A stretch of 37,189 bases of DNA from NCBI GenBank assembly GCA_045532175.1, contig JAZSFK010000027.1, forward strand, positions 1 to 37,189, written 5' to 3'. Under the pieces are notes generated by a model that had not been told where the DNA came from, searched no databases, and saw nothing but the letters and a program-made list of their open reading frames with translations. This DNA comes from Fimenecus sp045532175. GTDB taxonomy: Bacteria; Bacillota; Clostridia; Oscillospirales; Acutalibacteraceae. Each line of letters opens with the position of its first letter. The stretch's first letter is position 1. This document shows positions 15,504 to 23,591 of the stretch, piece by piece. A program made the position numbers and the translations under genes.

Positions 15504-16304
15504 ATGCACGAACAAAAAGAACTTTATGCATCAAAAATATTTTTTAATGCCGCATTACCTCTTTTAAAGGTTATCGCAAATGATGTTCCTTCAATTAAGG
15601 CAAAATTTGACAAGCTTACTACTGTTTTGCAAATTAGTGCACTTGACCCGGAAGCAGAGGGTGGCAAGTATTCAACACATTTCGTAATTACAGAGGGTGT
15701 ATGGGAAACAAAGCTTAATGCTATTCACGAATCACCCGATGTTGAGCTTGAATTTAAGAACATCGAAACAATGAATGCCTTTTTCAAGGGTGATATGCTC
15801 AAGCTTCCAAAGCTTAAAGGTATTATCAAAAACTTTGGTGCTTTTACAGCTTTGCTTACAACACTTTTGAAGCTTTCAGCACTTACAGGTGCTACCGAAG
15901 CACCAAAGGATGAAGAAACACAGACACTTATGGTTAAGTGCTTCTTCTATCTCCTTTCAAGCGGTATCAGTCAGCTTAACAAGTTAGGTCATCCCGAAAT
16001 CAGGGATTGGACAACAAAGAGTCCTGACCGTGTTTATGCTTTTGCAGTTAACGGTCATCCTGAAGTTTCTGCTTTCATCCGTATTAAGGCAGGTAAGTCC
16101 CGTGCAGGTCGTGGTGAATACAAGAGAGCAATGCCTTTCTTCACACTTCGCTTTGACAGTCTTACATCTGCACTCGGTATCCTTTTAAGCACAGATGATA
16201 TGCTTGAGGCTACAAAGGCAGGACGTCTTATTATGGACGGCGGTCCTGAATTCGGTGCACAGCTTGGTGGCTTTATGCTTGAAGTCGGCGACTTGGCAAA
16301 ATAA
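15504..16304 (+). CDS. Tandem SCP2-like protein, operon gene 5 (relative of gene 1)
   Basis: A 266-residue soluble protein. The C-terminal module (about 175-262) fits the SCP2 pattern well: FFTLRFDSLTSALGILLSTDD, then KAGRLIMDGGPEFGAQLGGFML, the strand-G-strand-helix end of that fold. The N-terminal part (about 55-125, DVELEFKNIETMNAFFKGDMLKLPKLKGI) repeats the pattern in looser form. It matches the protein encoded at 11469 in length, in the order of its two modules and in the phrase FxxxxxxNxxxxG followed by P-x-K/T-K-G, so the two look like paralogues. The ribosome-binding site is weak (AAGAGAG). It closes the operon, 16 bases before a terminator. A role in binding the lipid or hydrophobic substrate of the neighbouring enzymes is inferred. 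Confidence 0.6.
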   Translation: MHEQKELYASKIFFNAALPLLKVIANDVPSIKAKFDKLTTVLQISALDPEAEGGKYSTHFVITEGVWETKLNAIHESPDVELEFKNIETMNAFFKGDMLKLPKLKGIIKNFGAFTALLTTLLKLSALTGATEAPKDEETQTLMVKCFFYLLSSGISQLNKLGHPEIRDWTTKSPDRVYAFAVNGHPEVSAFIRIKAGKSRAGRGEYKRAMPFFTLRFDSLTSALGILLSTDDMLEATKAGRLIMDGGPEFGAQLGGFMLEVGDLAK

Positions 16305-16320
16305 GATAATGCATATAAAG

Positions 16321-16350
16321 AAAACCACGGTTTTTATGCCGTGGTTTTTT
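16321..16350 (+). terminator. Rho-independent terminator of the five-gene operon
   Basis: AAAACCACGG and CCGTGGTTTT form a perfect 10-bp stem around TTTTTATG, followed by TT and a T-rich tail. It lies 16 bases after the second SCP2-like gene and marks a clear 3' boundary. Confidence 0.9.
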
Positions 16351-16403
16351 GTTGTTTTATCACACATTATATTATCGGATAAAGCCAATCATATTCTAAA
16401 TAC

Positions 16404-16432
16404 TTGTCCCCGTGTTTTGTTTATGATATAAT
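16404..16432 (+). promoter_or_regulatory. Sigma-A type promoter for the pseudouridine synthase gene
   Basis: TTGTCC (16404-16409) and a perfect TATAAT (16427-16432) are 17 bases apart, just after the operon terminator and about 34 bases before the start codon. It shows that the next gene is transcribed separately from the SCP2/transketolase operon. Confidence 0.75.
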
Positions 16433-16465
16433 ACGACAGAGAACTAATGAAGGGTGAAATCTTTT

Positions 16466-17347
16466 ATGAATACAAAAAGACGGATAGATTTCACAATTGA
16501 AGAAAGAAACAATGGCGAGAAGGTCTGGGAAATTCTTAAAAATGAAATGCAGGTTTCCTCCCGTCTGATTACCAAGCTCAAGCATGACCCTGAGGGAATT
16601 CTGCTTAATGGGGAACACATAAGAACTGTTGACTTTGTAAAAACAGGCGATATTCTTTCCATTACTGTTCCGGCGGATATGGAAGAAAAGACATCCGCAG
16701 TTGCTCCACTCCCCTATGATTTAAAGGTTTTCTATGAAGATGATGACATTCTTATTGTGGACAAACCTGCAGGTCTTCCTTTACATCCGTCCCACAACCA
16801 TCAAGGAGATACACTTGCAAACGCTGTTGCTTATCATCTTGAAAAACAGGGTAAATCCGCAATTTTTCGTTCAATAGGCAGACTTGACAGAGGTACATCG
16901 GGAATTGTGGTGTGCGGACTTAACCGATTTGTTTCCGGTGTGTTAAACGGAAAAATCTACAAGGAATATATGGCAGTTTGTGAGGGTATTTATGAGGGTG
17001 AAGGTGTTATTGACCGTCCTATTTACCGTCCCGACCCCATTAAAACCATTCGCACTGTTGACGAAAGAGGCGAAGTGGCGATTACGGAATGGAAGGCACT
17101 TTCTAACAAGGACGGAAGAACACTTTTGAGAATCCACCTTGTCACAGGTCGTACTCATCAAATCAGGGTACATTTTTCCTCACTTGGCACACCTCTTACC
17201 GGAGATACAATGTATGGCACTCCGCGAGAGGATATTACCCGTCAAGCACTTCACTGTTGTTATTGCAAATTTACACATCCTGTCACAAATGAGATAATTG
17301 AAATTGAATCTCCCCTACCGGAAGATATTGCACAATTTGTAAAATAA
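16466..17347 (+). CDS. RluA-family 23S rRNA/tRNA pseudouridine synthase
   Basis: A 293-residue enzyme that isomerises uridine to pseudouridine in structured RNA. An S4-like N-terminal region covers about 15-65 (SSRLITKLKHDPEGILLNG). The catalytic domain has IVDKPAGLPLHPSH at about 97-110, the RLDRGTSG motif with catalytic D141, and LVTGRTHQIRVHFSSLG near the C-terminus, all diagnostic of the RluA/RluC/RluD group. Which site it modifies cannot be read from sequence. The frame opens at a GTG (16454), but AAGGGTG overlaps that codon and is correctly spaced for the ATG at 16466, which I chose. It has its own promoter and is followed by another promoter, so it is monocistronic. Confidence 0.9.
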   Translation: MNTKRRIDFTIEERNNGEKVWEILKNEMQVSSRLITKLKHDPEGILLNGEHIRTVDFVKTGDILSITVPADMEEKTSAVAPLPYDLKVFYEDDDILIVDKPAGLPLHPSHNHQGDTLANAVAYHLEKQGKSAIFRSIGRLDRGTSGIVVCGLNRFVSGVLNGKIYKEYMAVCEGIYEGEGVIDRPIYRPDPIKTIRTVDERGEVAITEWKALSNKDGRTLLRIHLVTGRTHQIRVHFSSLGTPLTGDTMYGTPREDITRQALHCCYCKFTHPVTNEIIEIESPLPEDIAQFVK

Positions 17348-17353
17348 ACATAC

Positions 17354-17382
17354 TTGATAAAAAATGCTCTTTATGATAAAAT
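17354..17382 (+). promoter_or_regulatory. Sigma-A type promoter for the acyltransferase-like gene
   Basis: TTGATA (17354-17359) and TAAAAT (17377-17382) are spaced by exactly 17 bases, 51 bases before the start codon of the next gene. Confidence 0.7.
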
Positions 17383-17433
17383 GTTTACGATTCGGTTACA
17401 AATTAAACTATAACCGTTTTGAGGGTGAAAGTT

Positions 17434-18708
17434 ATGAACGAGATAAAGGATTATGTAGTATATCCTGACGACATAAAAATATATGTCCCCCCTACAATGC
17501 CTGCAAAGCAGAGTAAGTTCTATAAGAATCTCGCTTATTTTCTATGTGTTGCGATTTCTAAGCTTTGTATCCGTGCAGGCAGTAGAATTGAAAAAGTTAA
17601 TATGGACGGATTAAAGCCACCATATATTCTTCTTTCTAATCACACACAATTCGCAGATTTCATTGTAAGCTTCAGGGCAGTACATCCATATAATTTTAAT
17701 AATATTGCAACCCTTGACGGTTATGTAGGTATGGCTAAAATTATGGAAAAGCTTGGATGTGCATGTCACAGAAAGTTCACAACGGATATAAGTCTTGTTC
17801 GTGCTGTGCATAAGGTTATCCATGAATACGGAGATATCCTTTGTATGTACCCGGAGGCAAGGTATTCAAATTCAGGAACAACCGCAATTATTCCTGATGT
17901 TGTTGCCAAGCTTGTTAAAAAGAATAAGGTACCGTTGGTTGTTATGATTCACCACGGGAATTATCTTAATGCCCCGTTCTGGGACTTCCGTCAATATAGA
18001 AAAGTTCCTTTTAAAGCCACTATGAAGCAAGTTCTTACTGCTGAACAAGTACAGGAAATGACTATTGACGAAATCAATACAGTTATTCAACGTGAAATGT
18101 ATTACGACGATTACAAGTGGCAGAAAGAAAATAATATCAGAATTAAGGAAAAATTCCGTGCAGATGGTCTTAACAAGATTCTTTATAAATGCCCACACTG
18201 TATGGCGGAGGGTCAAACTGTGGGTAAAGGAATCCACCTTACTTGTGAAGCCTGTGGTAAAAAGTGGGAAATGACAGAGCTTGGTGAAATGAAGGCACTT
18301 GAGGGTGAAACCGAATTTTCACATATTCCTGACTGGTACGAATGGGAACGAGAATGTGTCCGCCAGGAGCTTATTAACGGTACATACAAATTTGAGGACG
18401 ATGTTCACATTCATTCCTTACCGGGTGTCGAGTTTATTGATTTAGGTAACGGTAAGGTTACTCACGACCTTGAAAACGGTTTTGTTGTAACAGGACATTA
18501 TAACGGTCACGATTTCAGAATTCAACGAACAACAAAGTCACTTTACACACTGCATAATGAATTCCTATATGGCAAGCTTGAAAAAGTTGATTGCTTTGAC
18601 GTTTCCATTAAAGACGATTCACTCTATTGTACCCCATCAAAGAAAGATGTTGTTGTGAAACTGATGTTCGCAACTGAAGAAGCATATAAAATCGCAAATG
18701 ATAAATAA
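17434..18708 (+). CDS. PlsC-like acyltransferase with inserted zinc ribbon and extra C-terminal domain
   Basis: A 424-residue protein. The N-terminal half has the glycerolipid acyltransferase signature: H70-TQFA-D75 (HX4D) in LLSNHTQFADF, and YPEARYSNSG at 139-148 in place of the FPEGTRS block. Enzymes with this fold transfer acyl chains to lysophospholipids or related acceptors at the inner membrane face. Residues 250-280 then form a zinc ribbon (C253-x2-C256, C271-x2-C274). The last 95 residues (about 330-420) are beta-rich and PH-like in appearance. Known PlsC enzymes are about 200-250 residues without these additions. Start 17434 is preceded by AGGGTG 6 bases away; the open frame begins earlier, at a TTG. 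Acceptor and acyl donor are unknown. It lies close to the SCP2-like operon but on a separate transcript. Confidence 0.75.
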   Translation: MNEIKDYVVYPDDIKIYVPPTMPAKQSKFYKNLAYFLCVAISKLCIRAGSRIEKVNMDGLKPPYILLSNHTQFADFIVSFRAVHPYNFNNIATLDGYVGMAKIMEKLGCACHRKFTTDISLVRAVHKVIHEYGDILCMYPEARYSNSGTTAIIPDVVAKLVKKNKVPLVVMIHHGNYLNAPFWDFRQYRKVPFKATMKQVLTAEQVQEMTIDEINTVIQREMYYDDYKWQKENNIRIKEKFRADGLNKILYKCPHCMAEGQTVGKGIHLTCEACGKKWEMTELGEMKALEGETEFSHIPDWYEWERECVRQELINGTYKFEDDVHIHSLPGVEFIDLGNGKVTHDLENGFVVTGHYNGHDFRIQRTTKSLYTLHNEFLYGKLEKVDCFDVSIKDDSLYCTPSKKDVVVKLMFATEEAYKIANDK

Positions 18709-18740
18709 AAAACGGTAGAGTTTATTCTCTACCGTTTTTT
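18707..18740. terminator. Bidirectional terminator overlapping the rlmA 3' end
   Basis: AAAAAACGGTAGAG and CTCTACCGTTTTTT form a 14-bp stem around TTTATT, working in both directions. Its right arm encodes the last codons of the minus-strand gene ending at 18722, so the stop codon of that gene lies inside the loop. Confidence 0.88.
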
Positions 18741-19537
18741 CTGTATATCAGAAAGTCAAAATGGATTTCTGTTGTGAATCCGTTATTTTTTATAATTTTT
18801 TCTTCTGCACCTAATTCGGTTTTGAAATAATACGGTGTCATTCTGAAAAGATTTACACCCACTTCACCATTAAGAGTTATTTCACTCTTAACTGTTTCTC
18901 TGCTTACAAATTCAAAGCCCTCATATTCTGTGTGCTTTTCTTCATTCTCATAGACATTTTCATAGAGAAGATTTTTAAGTCCCATCAAATGTTTTTTACC
19001 AGGTACGGCATAAATCATATACCCACCTTTTTTGAGAATTCTTGCCATTTCATTTTCAACCATAGGAGCAAAGATATTAAGTGCAACGTCAAATGAATTT
19101 GTCCCAAGGGGCATATTAAAACAACTACCAACAGCATAATGATGCTTTTTATACTTGCCCGATGCAGATTTTACTGCTTCCTTTGAAATATCAAATCCGT
19201 AAAGGTCAAAATCACAGTTTAGGTCTTCCAACTTTCCGTCGTAATAACCCTCGCCACAACCACAGTCAGCAATACTTATTTTCTGTGTGTCAGTAAACAG
19301 AGAATTTATTATTTCACATAGTTTATCTGTGAAACAGTCATAAAAACCACTTTCAAGAAATGCTCTGCGGGATAAAACCATTTCCTTTGAATCACCGGGA
19401 TTATCGGAGTGCTTTTTATTTGCAGGCAACAAGTTCACATACCCTTGTTTTGCAATATCAAAGGAATGATTATTTTCACAACAATATGATTTGCCGATAA
19501 TATTCAATTTTGATTTGCAAATCGGACAAATGAACAT
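18722..19537 (-). CDS. rlmA: 23S rRNA (guanine-N1)-methyltransferase, RlmA type
   Basis: A 271-residue SAM-dependent methyltransferase. An N-terminal zinc finger (C4-x2-C7, then C20 and H24 in CCENNHSFD) leads into QGYVNLL, a typical RlmA phrase. The SAM-binding loop is ADCGCGEGYY at about 90-99, and FDVALNIFAPM follows at the motif IV position. RlmA enzymes methylate N1 of G745 or G748 in 23S rRNA helix 35; some give resistance or sensitivity to macrolides such as tylosin. The specific position cannot be told here. It is the last gene of the long minus-strand run, separated from leuS by a 69-base gap holding a hairpin repeat, and ends in a terminator shared with the convergent acyltransferase gene. 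Confidence 0.85.
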   Translation of the reverse strand: MFICPICKSKLNIIGKSYCCENNHSFDIAKQGYVNLLPANKKHSDNPGDSKEMVLSRRAFLESGFYDCFTDKLCEIINSLFTDTQKISIADCGCGEGYYDGKLEDLNCDFDLYGFDISKEAVKSASGKYKKHHYAVGSCFNMPLGTNSFDVALNIFAPMVENEMARILKKGGYMIYAVPGKKHLMGLKNLLYENVYENEEKHTEYEGFEFVSRETVKSEITLNGEVGVNLFRMTPYYFKTELGAEEKIIKNNGFTTEIHFDFLIYRKNGRE

Positions 19538-19542
19538 AAGTA

Positions 19543-19595
19543 CCCCCCTCAGTCATTTTCGATGAAAATGACAGCTCCCCCTCAAGGGGGGAGCC
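19543..19595. repeat. Modular palindromic repeat, copy 2 (half A only)
   Basis: CCCCCCTCAGTC, then stem ATTTTC-gat-GAAAAT (9 bp when the flanking GTC/GAC is counted, 19552-19572), then AGCTCCCCCTC and GGGGGGAGCC. It fills most of the leuS-rlmA gap. The variable stem shares no sequence with that of the other copies, although its frame is identical. Confidence 0.88.
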
Positions 19596-19606
19596 TATTT
19601 TGATTC

Positions 19607-22015
19607 TTATTTTGCAACGATATTTACAAGTTTACCCTTAACGTAGATTTCTTTGATGATATTCTTACCATTAAGTTCTGCTGAAACTTTTTCGTCTGCT
19701 TTAGCCATTGCAACTGCCTCTGCCTGTTCAATATCAGCAGGTACGTTGAGCTTTGCACGGATTTTACCGTTAATCTGTACAACAATTTCGATTGTTTCGT
19801 CAATGCACTTTGCCTCGTCATAAGTTGGCCATACACCGTCAGCAGCAATCATCTTACCATAACCGCAAGCTTCCCACATTTCTTCTGTAACGTGAGGAGC
19901 AAATGGGTTAACAAGGAGAAGGAGTGCTTTAAGTTCTGCTCTGTTAATTGAACCCTTTGTATAAATTGCGTTAAGAAGTGTCATAAGAGCTGCAATTGCA
20001 GTATTGTATTTAAGAGTTTCAATATCTTCTGTAACTTTCTTAATTGTCTTATGGAAGAAGCAAGAAAGTTCTTTTGAGAATTCGTCGCCGTCAACAAGGA
20101 TTTCCTGAAGATTCCAGATTCTGTCAACAAATCTCTTACAACCCTTAACTGAATTCTCTGACCAAGGAGCAGCCTGTTCATAGTCACCCATAAAGAGTAC
20201 ATAAGTACGAAGAACGTCTGCACCGAATACGTCAACAACCTCATTAGGGTCGATAACATTTCCACGTGATTTACTCATCTTAACACCGTCAGGTCCGAGA
20301 ATAAGTCCCTGTGCAGTTCTCTTTGCATAAGGCTCTGCACCCGGCACTGCACCAATATCATAAAGGAACTTATGCCAGAAACGAGAATAGATAAGGTGAC
20401 GTGTAACGTGTTCCATACCACCGTTATACCAGTCAACCGGCATCCAGTAATTGAGTTTATCCATATCAGCTAATGCTTCATCATTGTGTGGGTCAATATA
20501 TCTTAAGAAATACCATGATGAACCTGCCCACTGTGGCATAGTATCAGTTTCTCTCTTTGCATCGCCACCGCACTTCGGACACTTACAGTTTACAAAGGAA
20601 TCAATCTTTGCAAGCGGGCTTTCGCCGTCTGTACCCGGAGCAAAGTTCTCAACATCTGGAAGTCTTAATGGGAGTTCTTCATAAGGAACTGCAACCATAC
20701 CGCACTTTTCACAATGAACAATCGGAATCGGTTCACCCCAATAACGCTGACGGTTGAATGCCCAGTCCTTCATCTTGTACTGAACACCGCCTTCGCCGAT
20801 GCCTTTTTCCTGTAAGAAATCAATCATCTTTGCGATTGAGTCTTTCTTATTGTCAATACCATTAAGGAAATCAGAGTTAACCATTTCACCGTCGCCTGCG
20901 TAAGCCGCTTCCTCGATGTTACCACCCTTGATAACCTCAATAATATCAATACCGAATTTCTTTGCAAAGTCATAGTCACGGTCGTCGTGTGCAGGAACAG
21001 CCATAATAGCACCTGTACCGTATCCCATCATGACATAGTCAGATATGTAAATCGGAATATCCTTACCGTTTACTGGGTTCCTTGCGGTAATTCCAGCAAT
21101 TTTAACACCTGTCTTGTCCTTTACAAGCTGTGTACGTTCAAATTCTGTTTTCTTTGCACATTCTGTTCTGTATGCAAGGATTTCGTCCATATTTGAAATC
21201 TTGTCAGCATACTTGTCAATTATTGGATGCTCAGGTGCCATAACCATAAATGTTACGCCGAAAAGTGTGTCAGGACGAGTTGTGTAAATCTTTAATTCTT
21301 CAGGGATTTCGTTAAGATTGAAGTTTACAAATGCACCGCGTGACTTACCAATCCAGTTAACCTGCTGAAGCTTGATGTTTGGAAGATAGTCAACATCATT
21401 AAGACCTTCAAGAAGCTTGTCAGCATACTCTGTAATTCTTAAATACCAAACGTCCTTTGACTTCTGAACAACGTCGCTATGACAGATGTCACACTTACCG
21501 CCCTGTGAGTCCTCATTCGAAAGAACAACCTTACAGGATGGGCAATAGTTAACAAGTGTCTTATCACGGAAGGCAAGTCCATTTTCAAACATTTTAAGGA
21601 AAATCCACTGTGTCCACTTATAGTATTTGTCGTCAGTTGTATCAACTACTCTTGAATAGTCAAATGAGAAACCAACTCTCTTTAACTGACTTGTGAACTT
21701 TTCGATGTTCATGTCAGTAACTTTTCTTGGGTGGATACCTGTTTTAATAGCATAGTTTTCTGTGGGAAGACCGTATGCATCAAAACCGATTGGGAAAAGT
21801 ACGTTGTAGCCTTCAAGTCTTCTTTTTCTCGATACTACCTCAAGACCTGAGTATGCCTTGATGTGACCAACGTGCATACCTGCACCTGATGGATATGGGA
21901 ACTCAACAAGACCGTAGAATTTTGGTTTGCTGGAATTATCCTGAGCCTCAAAAACCTTTGCCTCTTCCCATTTCTGTTGCCACTTTTGTTCGGTGGCTTT
22001 AAAATCGTAATTCAT
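19607..22015 (-). CDS. leuS: Leucyl-tRNA synthetase
   Basis: Class Ia synthetase of 802 residues, normal for the bacterial type. The HIGH-type motif is HVGH at 48-51 (PYPSGAGMHVGH), the editing CP1 domain follows (TTRPDTLFGVTFMVMAPEHP, and DDRDYDFAKKFG), and the KMSKS loop is near residue 578 (GVKMSKSRGNV). Zinc-binding-type cysteine pairs occur around CPSCKVVLSNEDSQGGKCDIC and again around CEKCGM and CPKCGG. The C-terminal domain is present through INGKIRAKLNVPADI. AAGAAGG lies 8 bases before the ATG. It is 36 bases downstream of rsfS with no T-box leader in between, so it appears to be driven by the upstream operon rather than by leucine tRNA sensing. Confidence 0.97.
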   Translation of the reverse strand: MNYDFKATEQKWQQKWEEAKVFEAQDNSSKPKFYGLVEFPYPSGAGMHVGHIKAYSGLEVVSRKRRLEGYNVLFPIGFDAYGLPTENYAIKTGIHPRKVTDMNIEKFTSQLKRVGFSFDYSRVVDTTDDKYYKWTQWIFLKMFENGLAFRDKTLVNYCPSCKVVLSNEDSQGGKCDICHSDVVQKSKDVWYLRITEYADKLLEGLNDVDYLPNIKLQQVNWIGKSRGAFVNFNLNEIPEELKIYTTRPDTLFGVTFMVMAPEHPIIDKYADKISNMDEILAYRTECAKKTEFERTQLVKDKTGVKIAGITARNPVNGKDIPIYISDYVMMGYGTGAIMAVPAHDDRDYDFAKKFGIDIIEVIKGGNIEEAAYAGDGEMVNSDFLNGIDNKKDSIAKMIDFLQEKGIGEGGVQYKMKDWAFNRQRYWGEPIPIVHCEKCGMVAVPYEELPLRLPDVENFAPGTDGESPLAKIDSFVNCKCPKCGGDAKRETDTMPQWAGSSWYFLRYIDPHNDEALADMDKLNYWMPVDWYNGGMEHVTRHLIYSRFWHKFLYDIGAVPGAEPYAKRTAQGLILGPDGVKMSKSRGNVIDPNEVVDVFGADVLRTYVLFMGDYEQAAPWSENSVKGCKRFVDRIWNLQEILVDGDEFSKELSCFFHKTIKKVTEDIETLKYNTAIAALMTLLNAIYTKGSINRAELKALLLLVNPFAPHVTEEMWEACGYGKMIAADGVWPTYDEAKCIDETIEIVVQINGKIRAKLNVPADIEQAEAVAMAKADEKVSAELNGKNIIKEIYVKGKLVNIVAK

Positions 22016-22051
22016 ATATATAACCTTCTTTAAAAGATATTTTTTACTGTT

Positions 22052-22405
22052 TTAGTCTGTGAGTAAATCACTGATGTCTACTTGTTTTGCGTCACCCCAA
22101 AGATGCTCCAAACTATAAAGTTCTCTCTGGTCAGGAGTAAAAACGTGAACAACAACTGTACCATAGTCAAGGAGAATCCAACCTGTTGACTTACCCTCAA
22201 CATTTCTTGGCTCAACACCTTGTTTTGTAAGTGCATCCTGCACCTCGTCTGCCAAAGCACGGATATGTGTTCCCGATGTACCTGTTGCAATTACAAAATA
22301 ATCTGCAACTGCAGTAAGTTCTGTAATCTCAAGTGATTTTATATCAGTTGCCTTCTTACTGTCAAGAGTGGCAACTATGCTTTTCATAAGTTCTGTTCTT
22401 TCCAT
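22052..22405 (-). CDS. rsfS: Ribosome silencing factor RsfS
   Basis: A 117-residue protein of the RsfS/Iojap family, which binds ribosomal protein L14 and blocks 50S-30S joining when nutrients run short. Family marks are ADYFVIATGTSGTHIRALADEV, GWILLDYGTVVVHVF, and the closing REFY/REYYxLExLW-type segment, here RELYSLEHLWGDA. Its ATG directly follows the yqeK stop codon (TAAATG, no gap), with AAAGGAAA inside yqeK as binding site. The order nadD-yqeK-rsfS is standard in Firmicutes and supports the call. Confidence 0.96.
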   Translation of the reverse strand: MERTELMKSIVATLDSKKATDIKSLEITELTAVADYFVIATGTSGTHIRALADEVQDALTKQGVEPRNVEGKSTGWILLDYGTVVVHVFTPDQRELYSLEHLWGDAKQVDISDLLTD

Positions 22406-22984
22406 TTATATGAGTTTCCTTTCTGCAAGGTAGTTGTACGCTTTAACTGTATCAATATGAATCGGTCTGTATTTTCTTGCATTGTCCTCAATAGTGAATG
22501 AAAGTCCCCGAAGGCAGGTTTTTTCAAGACTTTTTTCTGCAAGTTCTCTCACTTCTTTTACATCAGGATATTCCCTGTCCTCGGAAGTCAAATCAGCAAC
22601 ATAAATGATTTTTTGCAGAAGTGACATATCTTCCTTTCCCGTTGTGTGGTAACGAACTGCTGAAAGAATTTCTTCATCAGTTACACCCAGTTCTTTTCGC
22701 AAATAAACTTCACCTGCAACGGCGTGTAATGTAACAGTTATATTCTTTTCACTTTCCGTAAGAGTCTGACCGTCACTTTCAATCATTTCAATCATTTTTT
22801 CAGGTGGCTCATACCTCATAATATCGTGAATGAGTCCTGCCGTATATGATTTTTCAGTATCCCCACCAAAGATTTCCGCCAAATGTTTTGCCTGTTCCGC
22901 AACACAAATGGAATGATAAAGCCTTTGGGGAGTTAATCTTTTTTTGAGAATTTCAAGAAATTCAGCGTTTCTTTCCGTATCCAT
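22406..22984 (-). CDS. yqeK: HD-domain hydrolase YqeK (Ap4A-hydrolase type)
   Basis: A 192-residue HD-superfamily metal-dependent phosphohydrolase. Relatives in Firmicutes cleave diadenosine tetraphosphate symmetrically into two ADP. Metal-binding marks are YHSICVAEQAKHLAEIFG, AGLIHDIMRYEP (the HD pair), LHAVAGEVYLRKELG and VRYHTTGKEDMS. The frame extends to 23050, but the likely start is the ATG at 22984 with GGAGAG about 11 bases upstream, giving a family-like N-terminus (MDTERNAEFLEILKKRLTPQ). It overlaps the end of nadD by 23 bases, indicating coupled translation. Confidence 0.93.
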   Translation of the reverse strand: MDTERNAEFLEILKKRLTPQRLYHSICVAEQAKHLAEIFGGDTEKSYTAGLIHDIMRYEPPEKMIEMIESDGQTLTESEKNITVTLHAVAGEVYLRKELGVTDEEILSAVRYHTTGKEDMSLLQKIIYVADLTSEDREYPDVKEVRELAEKSLEKTCLRGLSFTIEDNARKYRPIHIDTVKAYNYLAERKLI

Positions 22985-23591
22985 AGAGTTTTTTACTCTC
23001 CATATATTCAATGATTTCAGGGTCAACAAGTCCGTAAAGACTCTTTTCATTATCTATTCTTTCCCTGATTTCGCTTGAACTTACCTCGTAAGCATCAAGA
23101 AGTGAAATATGTATATGTTTTCCGTCAAGCTGTGGAATATAGTCACCTAACTGTTCAAACGCATAAGCACGGAGTTTCTGTATGTTTTCTGCATTGTCGC
23201 GGGATGCTACACAGATTTTGCACTGCTCAAGCAATTCCTTATGCTTATACCATTTATGGAAAATAAGGAACATATCTGAACCGATAATAAGATAAAGGTC
23301 ATCGTTAGGATATTTTCTTCTCAATTCTTCAACGGTATAGATAGTATAACTGTCAGTTTCTCTATCCATTTCCATGGTACTGATTTCAAATTTCGGATTT
23401 TTAAATGCGATTTTACACATAGCAAGACGGTCACGATTATCTGCCAAATCGTCGCAACGCTTGTGTGTCGGAATCTTGTTAGGAATAACAATAACCTTAT
23501 CAAGTTCCAGTTCCTCTGCCATTTTTTCAACCATTCTTGTATGTCCCTTATGAGGTGGGTTGAACGTTCCGCCAAAAATACCTATTTTCAT
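22962..23591 (-). CDS. nadD: Nicotinate-nucleotide adenylyltransferase
   Basis: A 209-residue enzyme of NAD synthesis that joins nicotinate mononucleotide and ATP to give deamido-NAD. It has the nucleotidyltransferase motif GGTFNPPHKGH at residues 7-17, then VIPNKIPTHK, the LIIGSDMF block, and SSEIRERI (the ISSTxIR-type motif) near the C-terminus. Its ATG overlaps the yhbY stop codon by 4 bases (ATGA), and its own end overlaps yqeK by 23 bases. Confidence 0.97.
   Translation of the reverse strand: MKIGIFGGTFNPPHKGHTRMVEKMAEELELDKVIVIPNKIPTHKRCDDLADNRDRLAMCKIAFKNPKFEISTMEMDRETDSYTIYTVEELRRKYPNDDLYLIIGSDMFLIFHKWYKHKELLEQCKICVASRDNAENIQKLRAYAFEQLGDYIPQLDGKHIHISLLDAYEVSSSEIRERIDNEKSLYGLVDPEIIEYMESKKLYGYGKKR

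Noticed and set aside
22016..22051. T-box riboswitch before leuS
   Set aside because: The gap is only 36 bases, with no room for the specifier stem and antiterminator.
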